Below, piece after piece: positions 42,646 through 52,198 of a stretch of DNA of 64,000 bases. A program made the position numbers and the translations under genes. The number at the start of each line of letters is the position of its first letter. Position 1 is the first letter of the stretch. Under the pieces are notes generated by a model. It saw nothing but the letters and a program-made list of their open reading frames with translations, was not told the DNA's origin and searched no databases. Source of the stretch: JACCWP01 sp963801045. Its GTDB lineage: Bacteria; Actinomycetota; Actinomycetes; Propionibacteriales; Nocardioidaceae. The stretch is from positions 124,001 to 188,000 of the forward strand of contig CAWDDC010000003.1 of the NCBI GenBank assembly GCA_963801045.1, given 5' to 3'.

Positions 42646-44139
42646 ATGGCAGGCAGCGGTGTGGAGACCGGTCGCATCACGACCGACATCCCGTCCCGGA
42701 TGGACCGGCTGCCCTGGGCTCGCTGGCACTGGACGATCGTCATCGGGCTCGGCACGGTGTGGATCCTCGACGGGATCGAGGTCACGATCGTCGGGTCGAT
42801 GTCCGACGCGCTCAAGCCGGAGGGCACCGGGCTGGGACTCTCGCAGCGCGCAGATCGGGCAGGCGGGTGCGATCTACGTGGCCGGCGCCTGCCTCGGTGC
42901 GCTGTTCTTCGGCCAGCTGACCGACCGCTTCGGGCGGAAGAAGCTGTTCCTCATCACGCTCGGCGTCTACCTCGTGGGCACCGTGCTCACGGCGTTCTCG
43001 ATGAACCCGACCTGGTACTTCGCCTGCCGGGCCATCACCGGCGCCGGCATCGGTGGCGAGTACGCCGCGATCAACTCCGCCATCGACGAGCTGATCCCTG
43101 CGCAGTACCGCGGCCGGATCGACATCGCCATCAACGGATCCTTCTGGGTGGGAGCCGGCGCCGGTGCGCTGCTCACCATCCCGCTGCTCGACCCGACGAT
43201 CGTCAACCCGGAGTACGGCTGGCGGATCGCCTTCGGCCTGGGCGCCGTGCTCGGCATCGGCATCTGGTTCGTCCGGCGGAACGTCCCCGAGAGCCCCCGC
43301 TGGCTGTTCATCCACGGCCGGGAGGACGAGGGCGAGGTGATCGTCCGGGACATCGAGCACGGAATCGAGGCCGAGACCGGCAAGACCCTGCCCTCGGTCT
43401 CGGAGACCATCACGATCCGGCAGCGCAAGACGATCAGCCTGGCGATGATCGCCAGGACCGTGTTCACCCTCTACCCGAAGCGCACCGTGCTCTGCCTGGC
43501 GTTGTTCATCGGCCAGGCGTTCTTGTACAACGCGTTCTTCTTCACCTACGGCGACAGCCTGTCGACGTTCCTCGGCGTCGAGTCAGACCGGCTACTACAT
43601 CGCCGCGTTCGCGGCTCAGCAACTTCCTCGGGGCGCTGCTGCTCGGGTCGCTGTTCGACACCGTGGGCCGGGTGAAGATGATCGCGGGCACGTACATCCT
43701 GTCCGGGGTCCTGCTCGCGATCGCCGGCTTCGTGCTCGGGGACCTGACCGCCGTGACGCTGACGATCTTCGGCATGGTGATCTTCTTCTTCGCCTCGGCG
43801 GGAGCAAGCGCCGCCTACCTGACCGCCAGCGAGGTCTTCCCGATGGAGACCCGCGCGCTGTGCATCGCGTTCTTCTACGCGGTCGGCACCGCCGTCGGCG
43901 GCATCACCGGCCCGCTGTACTTCGGCTCGCTGATCGACAACGCCACCGCCTCCGGCGACATCACCGGGATCGCCCCCGGCTACTTCCTCGGGGCGGCGCT
44001 GATGGTGGCCGGAGGCGTCGTCGCGATCTTCCTGGGCGTGCACGCCGAGGGCGAGACGCTGGAGAACATCGCGAAGCCGCTGACCGCCGAGGACACGCCG
44101 AGCGAGAGCTCCGGTACGGACGCACCGGCGACCACCTGA
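42646..44139 (+). CDS. MFS transporter, sugar/metabolite:proton symporter family (frameshifted)
   Basis: About 495 residues and 12 membrane helices. MFS signatures: IVIGLGTVWILDGIEVTIVG (first helix with acidic pair), GQLTDRFGRKKLFLITLGVY (loop 2-3 motif), CRAITGAGIGGEYAAINSAI, VPESPRWLFIHGREDEGEVI (the sugar-porter PESPRWL motif) and ASEVFPMETRALCIAFFYAV. This places it with the sugar/aromatic-acid porters of the MFS. Frame changes near 42848, 43583 and 43612. Substrate unknown. Divergent from the small membrane gene across a 192-base gap. Confidence 0.88.
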   Translation: MAGSGVETGRITTDIPSRMDRLPWARWHWTIVIGLGTVWILDGIEVTIVGSMSDALKPEGTGLGLSQRADRAGGCDLRGRRLPRCAVLRPADRPLRAEEAVPHHARRLPRGHRAHGVLDEPDLVLRLPGHHRRRHRWRVRRDQLRHRRADPCAVPRPDRHRHQRILLGGSRRRCAAHHPAARPDDRQPGVRLADRLRPGRRARHRHLVRPAERPREPPLAVHPRPGGRGRGDRPGHRARNRGRDRQDPALGLGDHHDPAAQDDQPGDDRQDRVHPLPEAHRALPGVVHRPGVLVQRVLLHLRRQPVDVPRRRVRPATTSPRSRLSNFLGALLLGSLFDTVGRVKMIAGTYILSGVLLAIAGFVLGDLTAVTLTIFGMVIFFFASAGASAAYLTASEVFPMETRALCIAFFYAVGTAVGGITGPLYFGSLIDNATASGDITGIAPGYFLGAALMVAGGVVAIFLGVHAEGETLENIAKPLTAEDTPSESSGTDAPATT

Positions 44140-44186
44140 ACCGTCGCCCACGCCGGTGGACCACGCGAGGACAAGGAGTCAGCGCC

Positions 44187-44423
44187 ATGCCGATGCCGCC
44201 CCCCAAGCCGAGCACCGAGCCCGCGCCGCGCCGGCGCCAGCGCCGGGAGATCGACCAGCTCGCCCGCGCCCTGCGGGCCGTGGGGCCCGCCGACCGGGAC
44301 ACCCTCGCGACCGAGGTGGGTGCGGCGTACTGGGAGCCGGGCCGCTTCGACGCCGCCCTGGAGGCGGCGCTGCGCACTCACCAGGTCGTCCGCGACGCCG
44401 AGGGCCGGCTGGCCGCCGCCTAG
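44187..44423 (+). CDS. Small hypothetical protein, 78 residues
   Basis: ATG at 44187 with AAGGAG just upstream. Pro-rich basic N-terminus (MPMPPPKPSTEPAPRRRQRR), then a compact helical domain: EIDQLARALRAVGPADRDTL, GAAYWEPGRFDAALEAALRT, HQVVRDAEGRLAAA, which has the look of a minimal winged-helix (helix-turn-helix plus strand). Intact. Located 47 bases after the MFS gene. No function assigned. Confidence 0.65.
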   Translation: MPMPPPKPSTEPAPRRRQRREIDQLARALRAVGPADRDTLATEVGAAYWEPGRFDAALEAALRTHQVVRDAEGRLAAA

Positions 44424-44493
44424 CCGGCAGCGCCGCCCCGGTGTCCGGTTCCTCGTCTTGCAAACTCAGTGAAGTCACCTGACACTGTTGACT

Positions 44494-45453
44494 ATGAGCT
44501 CACGCTGGCCGGACTTCTTCATCCTGGGGGCGCCCAAGGCCGGCACGACCGCGCTGCACACCGCGCTGGCCCGGCACCCGGACCTCGCGCTGAGCCGGGT
44601 CAAGGAGCCGAAGTACTTCCTGTGCGGCGACGCCCCGCCCCCGCTCTACCTGGGTCCGGGCGACGCACACAGCCGCCGGGAGTGGGTGTGGCGCCGCGAC
44701 CACTACCTGGCGCTGTTCGCCGACGCGCCGGACGACGTCCTGGTCGGCGAGAGCACGCCGCTCTACCTCGACGACCCCGCGGCGCTGCTGCGCATCCAGC
44801 GGGTCAAGCCGGACGCCAAGATGATCGCGGTGCTGCGCGACCCGGTCGACCGGGCGTACTCCAACTGGATGCACCTGTGGTCCGACGGGCTGGAGCCCGA
44901 GTACGACTTCGTCACCGCGGTCGCCATGGAGGACGCCCGCCGCCGGCGCGGCTGGGCGCCGTTCTGGCGCTACCGCTCGCTGGGTCTGTACGGGCACCAG
45001 CTCGAGCACCTGCACGGGCTGTTTCCCGCCCGGCAGATCCACGTGCTCCGCTACGGCGACCTGGTCGACGCGCCGGAGCAGACCCTCGGCCAGGTCTGGG
45101 ACTTCCTCGGCGTGCCGAGCGGTCCGCTCCCGGAGGTGCCGCCGGACAACACGAGGCCGTTCGTGCCGGACTCGCTGCGCACCCGCACCCTCGCCCGTGC
45201 GGTCCGCGCCGGCGCCCGGCTCGGCGCGCTCGGGCCCCCCGAGATCTGGCGCGGGCTCGAGCGGCGGATGCTGGACGTGCTGCACCGCACGGGCGAACGG
45301 CGCCCGGCGCTCAACCCCGAGCAGCGCAAGCAGGTGCTCGGACTGTTCACCGAGGACCTCGACCTGCTGGAGTCGGTGACCGGTCGCGACTTCTCCGACT
45401 GGCGCGGCGGCGCCGGGCGGGGCGACTTCGTCAGCCGGCGGAAGGCGAGCTGA
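44494..45453 (+). CDS. PAPS-dependent sulfotransferase
   Basis: Transfers sulfate from PAPS to an unknown acceptor. 319 residues, intact. The 5'-phosphosulfate loop is FILGAPKAGTTALHTALARH, the 3'-phosphate site is MIAVLRDPVDRAYSNWMHLW, and the C-terminal region is SRRKAS after DFSDWRGGAGRGDF. The middle has SLGLYGHQLEHLHGLFPARQ and VLRYGDLVDAPEQTLGQVWD, typical of the sulfotransferase_1 family. ATG at 44494; a TTG two codons upstream is less likely. Its 3' end overlaps the convergent propeller gene by 23 bases. A second, distant sulfotransferase is at 57957. Confidence 0.92.
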   Translation: MSSRWPDFFILGAPKAGTTALHTALARHPDLALSRVKEPKYFLCGDAPPPLYLGPGDAHSRREWVWRRDHYLALFADAPDDVLVGESTPLYLDDPAALLRIQRVKPDAKMIAVLRDPVDRAYSNWMHLWSDGLEPEYDFVTAVAMEDARRRRGWAPFWRYRSLGLYGHQLEHLHGLFPARQIHVLRYGDLVDAPEQTLGQVWDFLGVPSGPLPEVPPDNTRPFVPDSLRTRTLARAVRAGARLGALGPPEIWRGLERRMLDVLHRTGERRPALNPEQRKQVLGLFTEDLDLLESVTGRDFSDWRGGAGRGDFVSRRKAS

Positions 45454-46347
45454 CCAGCTCGGTGCGCAGGTCGTGCCCGCCGTCGGCGCGCGCCGCCTCG
45501 TAGTAGAAGCGGGTCCCGCCGTCGGGCTGCGGCACGGCCACGGCGTAGCGCAGTGCACCGTCGGTCTCCGGCGACCAGGCCACGGGCCCGCGCCGACCGG
45601 CACCAGGGACCCCGTGCCCGTTCTGCGCCGCCAGGCCGGTCTGCTCGTGCCAGTTCTGCGCGGCGCTGGACCGGCCGTCGTAGAGGAACTGACCGGGTCG
45701 GTGTCGAGCACCGCGGCGACCCGCGCGCCGCGCGAGTCCCACTCGCCCGGCCGGCCAGCCAGCACCTCACGCTCGAGCGTCCAGTCGAGCCCGTCGGTGC
45801 TGGTCGCGAGCCAGGTGGTCATCCGGTCCTCGTGCCCGACCAGGTCGAGCGGGTGGCGGCAGACCCACATCCGCCAGTCGGTGCCGGTGCCGTCGACCTG
45901 CACGACGGGGTCCTTGTAGGCGGCGGTGCTGTCGCCCGTCATCACCACCGTGCGGTCACCGGTGGGCAGCTGCTCGGGCGTCTCGGCGTCCCAGGCCTCG
46001 ATCCACCAGCCCTTGGTGCCCGGCGTGGCGCAGGACAGGTAGACCCGCCAGCCGCCGCCGGGCAATGGCACCAGCGCGGGGCGCTCGAGGGACTCGGCGC
46101 CGCTGCGCTCGCGCGGGATCGAGGCGACGGTCTCGAAGGTGACCCCGTCGGTGGAGCGGGCGATCACCACGGCGACGCCACGCCCGGCATCGAGCGGGCG
46201 ACGTACCCGGTAGGCGAGCCAGGTGATGCCGTCGACGAGCACCGCGCTCGGGGCACCGGACCAGTTGCCCGGCCCGCTTCCCGGCGCCTCCACCACGACG
46301 GTCGAGCGATCGAAGCGGGGCACCAGGGCAAGGGAGTCAGCACGCAC
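45431..46347 (-). CDS. Five-bladed beta-propeller protein, GH43/GH130-like (one frameshift)
   Basis: About 305 residues, no signal peptide. Propeller-like blocks: GNWSGAPSAVLVDGITWLAY, GVAVVIARSTDGVTFETVAS, ESLERPALVPLPGGGWRVYL, TAAYKDPVVQVDGTGTDWRM, MTTWLATSTDGLDWTLEREV and, after a shift near 45680, FLYDGRSSAAQNWHEQTGLA. The SxDGxxW/F repeats and acidic residues (YKDP, LERP) resemble family 43-type glycosidase propellers; catalytic assignment is not possible by eye. GTG start at 46347 follows an upstream TTG. Overlaps the sulfotransferase gene tail-to-tail. Confidence 0.75.
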
Positions 46348-46424
46348 GACCAAAGTCTAGCGAGAGAGTTTGATTTGCGGCGCAGCACCCCCGAAGTCGG
46401 CCCCGAAGTCGGCCCGGAGTCGGC

Positions 46425-47385
46425 TCAGAGCGTGTCCAGCAGGGTGTCGGCCGCCCGGTACGGGTCGGTACGCCCGCCGACCACCTCGTCGGCCAGCCGG
46501 TCGAGGTCGGCGTGCCCGGACAGGTCGGCGAACCGGGCGCGCAGGGCGGTGAGCGCGATGGCCTCGATCTCGTCCCGCGCCCGGCGCAGCCGGCGCCGCT
46601 CGAGCTCGCCGCTGTGCGCCAGCCACTCCCGGTGCGACTCGATCGCCTCGGCGACCTCGTCGGTGCCCTCGCCCTTCGACGGCCACCGTCTTGACGATCG
46701 GGGGGCGCCAGTCGTCGGCACCGCGCTCGGCCAGCGCCAGCATCGACCGCAGGTCGCGGGCGACCTGGGAGGCGCCGTCGCGGTCGGCCTTGTTGACGAC
46801 GTAGACGTCGCCGACCTCGAGGATGCCCGCCTTGGCCGCCTGGATGCCGTCGCCCATGCCCGGCGCCAGCAGCACCAGGGTGGTGTCGGCCTGGCCGGCC
46901 ACGTCGACCTCGGACTGCCCGACGCCGACGGTCTCGACCAGCACCACGTCGCAGCCGGCCGCGTCGAGCACCCGGATCGCCTGCGGCGTCGACCAGGCGA
47001 GCCCGCCGAGGTGACCGCGGGTGGCCATCGAGCGGATGTAGACGCCCGGGTCGGTGGCGTGGTCCTGCATCCGCACCCGGTCGCCCAGCAGGGCCCCTCC
47101 CGAGAACGGCGACGACGGGTCGACCGCCAGCACCCCGACCCGGCGACCGGCCGCGCGCAGCCGGGTGACCAGCGCCGTGGTGGAGGTGGACTTGCCCACG
47201 CCGGGTGACCCGGTGATGCCGATGACCTGGGCGTGCCCGGCGTACGGGACCAGGCCGGCGCTCACCTCCGGCAGCAGCGGTGAGGCGTCCTCGACCAGCG
47301 AGATCAGCCGGGCGACCGCGCGGGCGTCGCCCTCGCGGGCCCGCGCGACCAGGGTCGGGACGTCGGCGCCGCGACTCCCGGTCAC
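46425..47385 (-). CDS. meaB: MeaB, methylmalonyl-CoA mutase-associated GTPase (one frameshift)
   Basis: G3E-family P-loop GTPase that protects and reloads B12 mutases. About 320 residues. Walker A GITGSPGVGKSTSTTALVTR; switch regions VLAVDPSSPFSGGALLGDRV and RMQDHATDPGVYIRSMATRG; VVLVETVGVGQSEVDVAGQA; base-recognition NKAD in VYVVNKADRDG. The frame changes near 46680, then WLAHSGELERRRLRRARDEI. Start GTG at 47385; an ATG at 47396 overlapping the thiolase stop is the likely original start if another indel is present. Serves MeaA and the mutase in this window. Confidence 0.95.
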
Positions 47386-47392
47386 CGGCCGC

Positions 47393-48629
47393 TCATCGAG
47401 CGGGCACGCGTACGACCAGCGCGTCGCCCTGCCCACCGCCACCGCACAGCGCGGCCGCGCCGGTGCCACCGCCGCGCCGGGCGAGCTCGAGCGCCAGGTG
47501 CAGCACGATCCTGGCGCCGCTCATGCCGATCGGGTGGCCGAGCGCGATCGCCCCGCCGTTGACGTTGACCTTGTCCTCGCCGATGCCGAGCTCGCGGCTG
47601 CTGGCGATGCCGACGGCGGCGAACGCCTCGTTGATCTCGACCAGGTCGAGGTCGGCCGGGGCCAGGCCCTCCTTGGCGCAGGCGGCGGCGATCGCCCGCG
47701 CCGGCTGCGACTGCAGGGTGGAGTCGGGTCCGGCGACCATGCCGTGCGCGCCGATCTCGGCGAGCCACGTGAGGCCCAGCGACTCGGCCTTGTCGCGGCT
47801 CATCACGACGACCGCGCAGGCACCGTCGGAGATCTGCGAGGCGGACCCGGCCGTGATGGTGCCGTCGGCGGCGAAGGCGGGCCGCAGCTTGCCGAGGCTC
47901 TCGGTCGTGGTGTCGCCGCGGATGCCCTCGTCGTCCTTGACGACGACCGGGTCGCCGCGTCGCTGCGGCACCTCGACGGGGACCACCTCGTCGTCGTAGA
48001 TCCCGTTCTTCCACGCCTCCGCGGCCCGCTGGTGCGAGCGGGCGCTGAACGCGTCCTGCTCCTCGCGGGTCAGGCCCGAGCCCGTCGGCGTTGCAGGTCT
48101 CGGTGAGCGCGCCCATCGGCTGGTCGGTGAACGCGTCCCAGAGACCGTCGTGGGCCATCGAGTCGACCAGCGTGGCGTTGCCGTACTTGGTGCCCTCGCG
48201 GGACTTCGGCAGCAGGTGCGGGGCGTTGGTCATCGACTCCATGCCGCCGGCCACCACGACCTCGCACTCGCCGAGCCGCACCAGCTGGTCGGCGAGCGCG
48301 ATGGCGTTGATCCCGGACAGGCACACCTTGTTGACCGTGAGCGCGGGCACCGACATCGGCACGCCCGCCCCGGCGGCCGCCTGGCGGGCGGAGATCTGAC
48401 CGGTGCCGGCCTGCAGCACCTGGCCCATCACGACGTAGTCGACCTGCTCCGGTGCCACGCCGGCCCGGCCGAGCGCCCCGGAGATGGCGACGCTGCCGAG
48501 CTCGGCGCCGGAGAAGCCCTTGAGCCCGCCCAGCAGCCGGCCGATGGGCGTACGCGCCCCGGCGACGATGACCGACGGGCTGCCGGACGGGCTGCCGGAC
48601 GACGGGACAGCGGACGACGCGGCAGACAT
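47393..48629 (-). CDS. Acetyl-CoA C-acetyltransferase (thiolase), one frameshift
   Basis: Condenses two acetyl-CoA to acetoacetyl-CoA (or the reverse), the entry step of the ethylmalonyl-CoA route. About 410 residues. Nucleophile Cys in ALTVNKVCLSGINAIALADQ; VVVAGGMESMTNAPHLLPKS; after a shift near 48075, QISDGACAVVVMSRDKAESL, LVEINEAFAAVGIASSRELG (His/Asn loop region), NGGAIALGHPIGMSGARIVL (catalytic His) and ALCGGGGQGDALVV (second Cys). Stop overlaps the potential meaB ATG. Divergent from mce. Confidence 0.95.
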
Positions 48630-48811
48630 GGGCGGCTCCTCAGCGGTGTGCGGTACGGAGCGAGCCTACCGAGCGGGACCCGTCAGCCCACCGGCACCGG
48701 GAAGGCTGCGGCTGTGGTTCCATCCTCGTCAGCGGCCAGGCGCTGCGCCGGGAGGATGCGGGCATGCCCGAGCCGGCGGCGGATCCGCCCGACGACCGGC
48801 AGCATGCGGGC

Positions 48812-49246
48812 ATGACCCCACTCCCCGCCGACCTGCTGCTCGCGGTCGACCACGTCGGCATCGCCGTGGCCGACATGGACGAGGCGCTGGCGTTCTACGC
48901 CGCCACCTTCGGGCTGCACGCCGTGCACCAGGAGGTCAACGAGGACCAGGGGGTGCGCGAGGCGATGCTGGCGGTCGGCGACGGGGAGACCCAGCTGCAG
49001 CTGCTCGCCCCGCTGACACCGGAATCGCTCATCGCGCGGTTCCTCGAGCGGTCCGGCCCCGGGCTGCAGCAGCTGGCCTACCGGGTCACCGACGTCGTCG
49101 CCGCCGCGGCGCTGCTGCGCGAGCGCGGCTGCCGGCTGGTCTACGACGAGCCGCGACCGGGCACGGCCGGCAGCCGGGTCAACTTCGTGCACCCCAAGGA
49201 CGCCGGCGGCGTCCTGGTCGAGCTCGTCGAGCCCGCACCCCGCTGA
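48812..49246 (+). CDS. mce: Methylmalonyl-CoA/ethylmalonyl-CoA epimerase
   Basis: Interconverts the S and R forms of methylmalonyl- and ethylmalonyl-CoA. 144 residues from ATG 48812 (an upstream ATG at 48764 would add 16 residues). Vicinal-oxygen-chelate fold: VDHVGIAVADMDEALAFYAA (metal His), VGDGETQLQLLAPLTPESLI (second ligand region), GLQQLAYRVTDVVAAAALLR, RVNFVHPKDAGGVLVELVEP (His and C-terminal Glu ligands). Intact. Between thiolase and ccr, matching its role in the same pathway. A hairpin follows the stop. Confidence 0.95.
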   Translation: MTPLPADLLLAVDHVGIAVADMDEALAFYAATFGLHAVHQEVNEDQGVREAMLAVGDGETQLQLLAPLTPESLIARFLERSGPGLQQLAYRVTDVVAAAALLRERGCRLVYDEPRPGTAGSRVNFVHPKDAGGVLVELVEPAPR

Positions 49247-49248
49247 GC

Positions 49249-49293
49249 TGACGTCTCACTCGCGACACGCCGGGAGATCGCGGTGAGACGTCA
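49249..49293 (+). terminator. Hairpin after mce
   Basis: TGACGTCTCAC (49249-49259) and GTGAGACGTCA (49283-49293) are perfect 11-bp arms around a 23-base loop. The loop contains a further CGCG..CGCG pairing. Position right after the mce stop fits transcription termination, but the structure also resembles the repeat at 3642-3685. Confidence 0.7.
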
Positions 49294-49394
49294 GGATCAG
49301 CCGGTGGGGGCGACCTCGGTCACAGACGGGTGCCGGAGAGGGTGACTGGCCGGTAACCTCCGGCGGCACCACCCCGCCACGCGAGAGGTCCGCG

Positions 49395-50733
49395 GTGAAG
49401 CAGATCCTGGACGCGATCCTGGCCGGCAACGCCACCCGCGACGACATCGCGGCCCTGCCGGTGCCGGAGTCGTACCGGGCGGTCTGCGTCCGCAAGGACG
49501 AGGCGGGCATGTTCGAGGGCCGCGCGACCACCGACAAGGACCCGCGCGAGTCGCTGCACGTCGACGAGGTGCCGGTGCCGGAGCTCGGGCCGGGCGAGGC
49601 GCTGGTGGCGGTGATGGCCAGCGCGATCAACTACAACACGGTCTGGACCTCGATCTTCGAGCCGATGTCGACCTTCGGCTTCCTCGAGCGCTACGGCCGG
49701 CTGTCGCCGCTCGGCGCTCGCCACGACCTGCCCTACCACCAGGTGGGCTCCGACCTGGCCGGCGTGGTGCTCCGTACCGGGGCCGGGGTGCACGCCTGGC
49801 AGCCCGGGGACGAGGTCGTCGCGCACTGCCTGAGCGTGGAGCTGGAGCGCCCCGAGGGCCACGACGACACCATGCTCGACCCGGAGCAGCGGATCTGGGG
49901 CTTCGAGACGAACTTCGGCGGCCTCGCCGAGGTGGCGCTGGTCAAGGCCAACCAGCTGATGCCCAAGCCCGCCCACCTGACCTGGGAGGAGGCGGCCTGC
50001 CCCGGGCTGGTCAACTCCACCGCCTACCGGCAGCTGGTGTCGCGCAACGGCGCCGGCATGACGCAGGGCGACGTGGTGCTGGTCTGGGGCGCCTCCGGCG
50101 GTCTCGGTTCCTACGCCACCCAGCTCGCGCTCAACGGCGGGGCGATCCCGGTGTGCGTCGTCTCCTCGCCGGAGAAGGCCGAGCTCTGCCGGCGGATGGG
50201 CGCGGAGCTGATCATCGACCGGCGGGCGGAGGAGTTCGCGTTCTGGAAGGACGAGAACACCCAGGACCCCGACCGAGTGGCGGCGCCTCGGCGCGCGGAT
50301 CCGCGAGCTGACCGGCGGCGAGGACCCCGACATCGTGCTCGAGCACCCCGGCCGGGAGACCTTCGGCGCCAGCGTCTTCGTCGCCCGCAAGGGCGGCACC
50401 ATCGTCACCTGCGCCTCCACGTCCGGCTTCATGCACTCGTACGACAACCGCTACCTGTGGATGAACCTGAAGACGATCGTCGGGTCGCACTTCGCCAACT
50501 ACCGCGAGGCGTGGCTGGCAAACCGATTGATCGCCCGCGGAGCGGTGCACCCGACGCTGTCCGAGACCTACCCGCTGGAGCAGACCGGCCAGGCGGCGTA
50601 CGAGGTCCACCACAACCGCCACCAGGGCAAGGTCGGCGTGCTCTGCCTGGCCCCGGAGGAGGGGCTGGGCGTACGCGACCCCGAAGCTCGTGCGCGCCAC
50701 GTGGAAGGGGTGAATCGCTTCCGGGGTCGGTAG
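49395..50733 (+). CDS. ccr: Crotonyl-CoA carboxylase/reductase (one frameshift)
   Basis: NADPH-dependent reductive carboxylation of crotonyl-CoA to ethylmalonyl-CoA. About 445 residues, MDR fold. GTG start, VKQILDAILAGNATRDDIAA; INYNTVWTSIFEPMSTFGFL and GFETNFGGLAEVALVKANQL are Ccr-specific; PGLVNSTAYRQLVSRNGAGM; nucleotide loop VLVWGASGGLGSYATQLALN; and, after a shift near 50275, TCASTSGFMHSYDNRYLWMN and KTIVGSHFANYREAWLANRL. The Asn, Phe and His expected for CO2 binding lie within conserved blocks. Adjacent to mce and thiolase, with meaA 11 kb away. Confidence 0.96.
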
Positions 50734-50797
50734 GGGCATACTCGACACGGAGCAGACGCAGCACACCATGCGCCCAACCAGACAGAGGGATTCGGCA

Positions 50798-52157
50798 ATG
50801 TCCGACCAGCAGGGACTGTCCATCTTCGACCAGCGCCGCGCCGGAGAGCCCCCGCAGCCGGGGTCCACGGCCGGCGGGGCCGCCTTCCCGGTCGTCCGCA
50901 AGGGCGGCTACGACCGCGACGCGGTCGACGCCCGGATGCGCGAGCTGGCCGACCGCCGAACAGACGGCGGATCAGACGCGCGCCCGCGTCGCCGAGCTGC
51001 AGCAGCAGGTCGCGGCGCTCGAGCAGCGGCTGGCCGAGACCGAGCAGCCGACCTACGCCGGCCTGGGTGGCCGTGCGGCGGCCCTGCTCTCGATGGCGGA
51101 GGACCAGGCCGACGAGGTGCTGTCCCGGGCCCGCGAGCAGGCCGACACCCTGCTGAACCAGGCTCAGCGCGACGCCGACGCCATGCGCGCCTCGGCGGCC
51201 AACGAGGCCGAGGACGCCCGCTCCGTGCAGCTGCGCGACCTCGAGGACCAGCGGAACCGGTTGCGCGCCGCCGCCGACGACGAGCGGGCCGCGGCGGCCG
51301 CCGAGGCCGCCGACCTGGTCGCCAGCGCCAAGCGGGAGGCCGACCAGGTCCGCCTCGCCGGCGAGCAGGAGACGACCAGCCTGCGCACCACGGCCCGGCG
51401 CGAGTCCGAGCAGCTGCGGGCCAGCGCCGACCGCGAGGTCGCGGAGGCCCGCCGGGTCCTGGCCGTCGAGCGCGAGCGGCTGACCAAGGAGGCGGCCGAG
51501 TCGCACCACCTGGCCACCGAGGAGACCCAGCGCCTGGTCACCGAGGCGGAGGAGCGCGCCGCCGCCGCCGAGGCACGCGCGGCAGCCGCCACCAGCCAGG
51601 CGGCCAAGCAGCGCGACGAGTCGACCGCCGAGGCCGAGCGGATCGTGGCCCGCGCCCGCCGCGAGGCCGAGCAGGTCGTGAGCGCCGCCCGCACCCAGGC
51701 GCACCAGATGACCGTCCAGGCCCAGGCCGACTTCGACCGCAACAGCGCCGCGGCACGGGCCGAGCTCGACACCGTGCAGCGCCGCCGCGACGGCATCGTC
51801 GGCCAGCTGTCCGCGCTGCGGGACATGATGGCCTCCTTCGCCGGCGCCGATGACCGCGCCGACGAGCCGGTGGCAGCGCCGGCCCGCGCCGGCCAGGACC
51901 GACAAGCCGTCCGGCGGGGCTGCCGGCAAAGGGTGCCGGCACGGGTTCCGGCAAAGCCGCGGGCACGGCGGGACCGATCGGCTCAGCAGAGCGGCGAGAA
52001 GCCTGCGGAGCAGACCGCCGAGCAGCCGGCTGCCAGCAAGCCGCAGCCACCGGCCGACGACGCGCCGACCCGCGAGACGCCGGCCGTCCGCGACGACGGC
52101 GACGGCCAGACCGAGGTGCTGTCGCCGGTCAAGCCGACCGACCAGCAGCCCGGCTGA
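50798..52157 (+). CDS. DivIVA-like N-terminus plus long coiled coil, Scy/FilP-type cytoskeletal protein (frameshifted)
   Basis: About 450 residues. The N-terminal 45 residues contain FPVVRKGGYDRDAVDARMRE, the DivIVA-domain motif that recruits such proteins to curved membrane. From about residue 60 to 340 the sequence is an unbroken coiled coil of Ala/Glu/Arg heptads (ARVAELQQQVAALEQRLAET, REQADTLLNQAQRDADAMRA, ADREVAEARRVLAVERERLT). The tail is disordered and Pro/Glu-rich. Frame changes near 50960 and 51899-52000. In Streptomyces, from memory, scy and filP lie beside mce and thiolase genes, which this order mirrors. A role in polar growth or cell shape is inferred. Confidence 0.8.
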
Positions 52158-52198
52158 TCGAGGCCCGGCCGGCTCGAGCCCGACGCCGGCGGGTCGGC

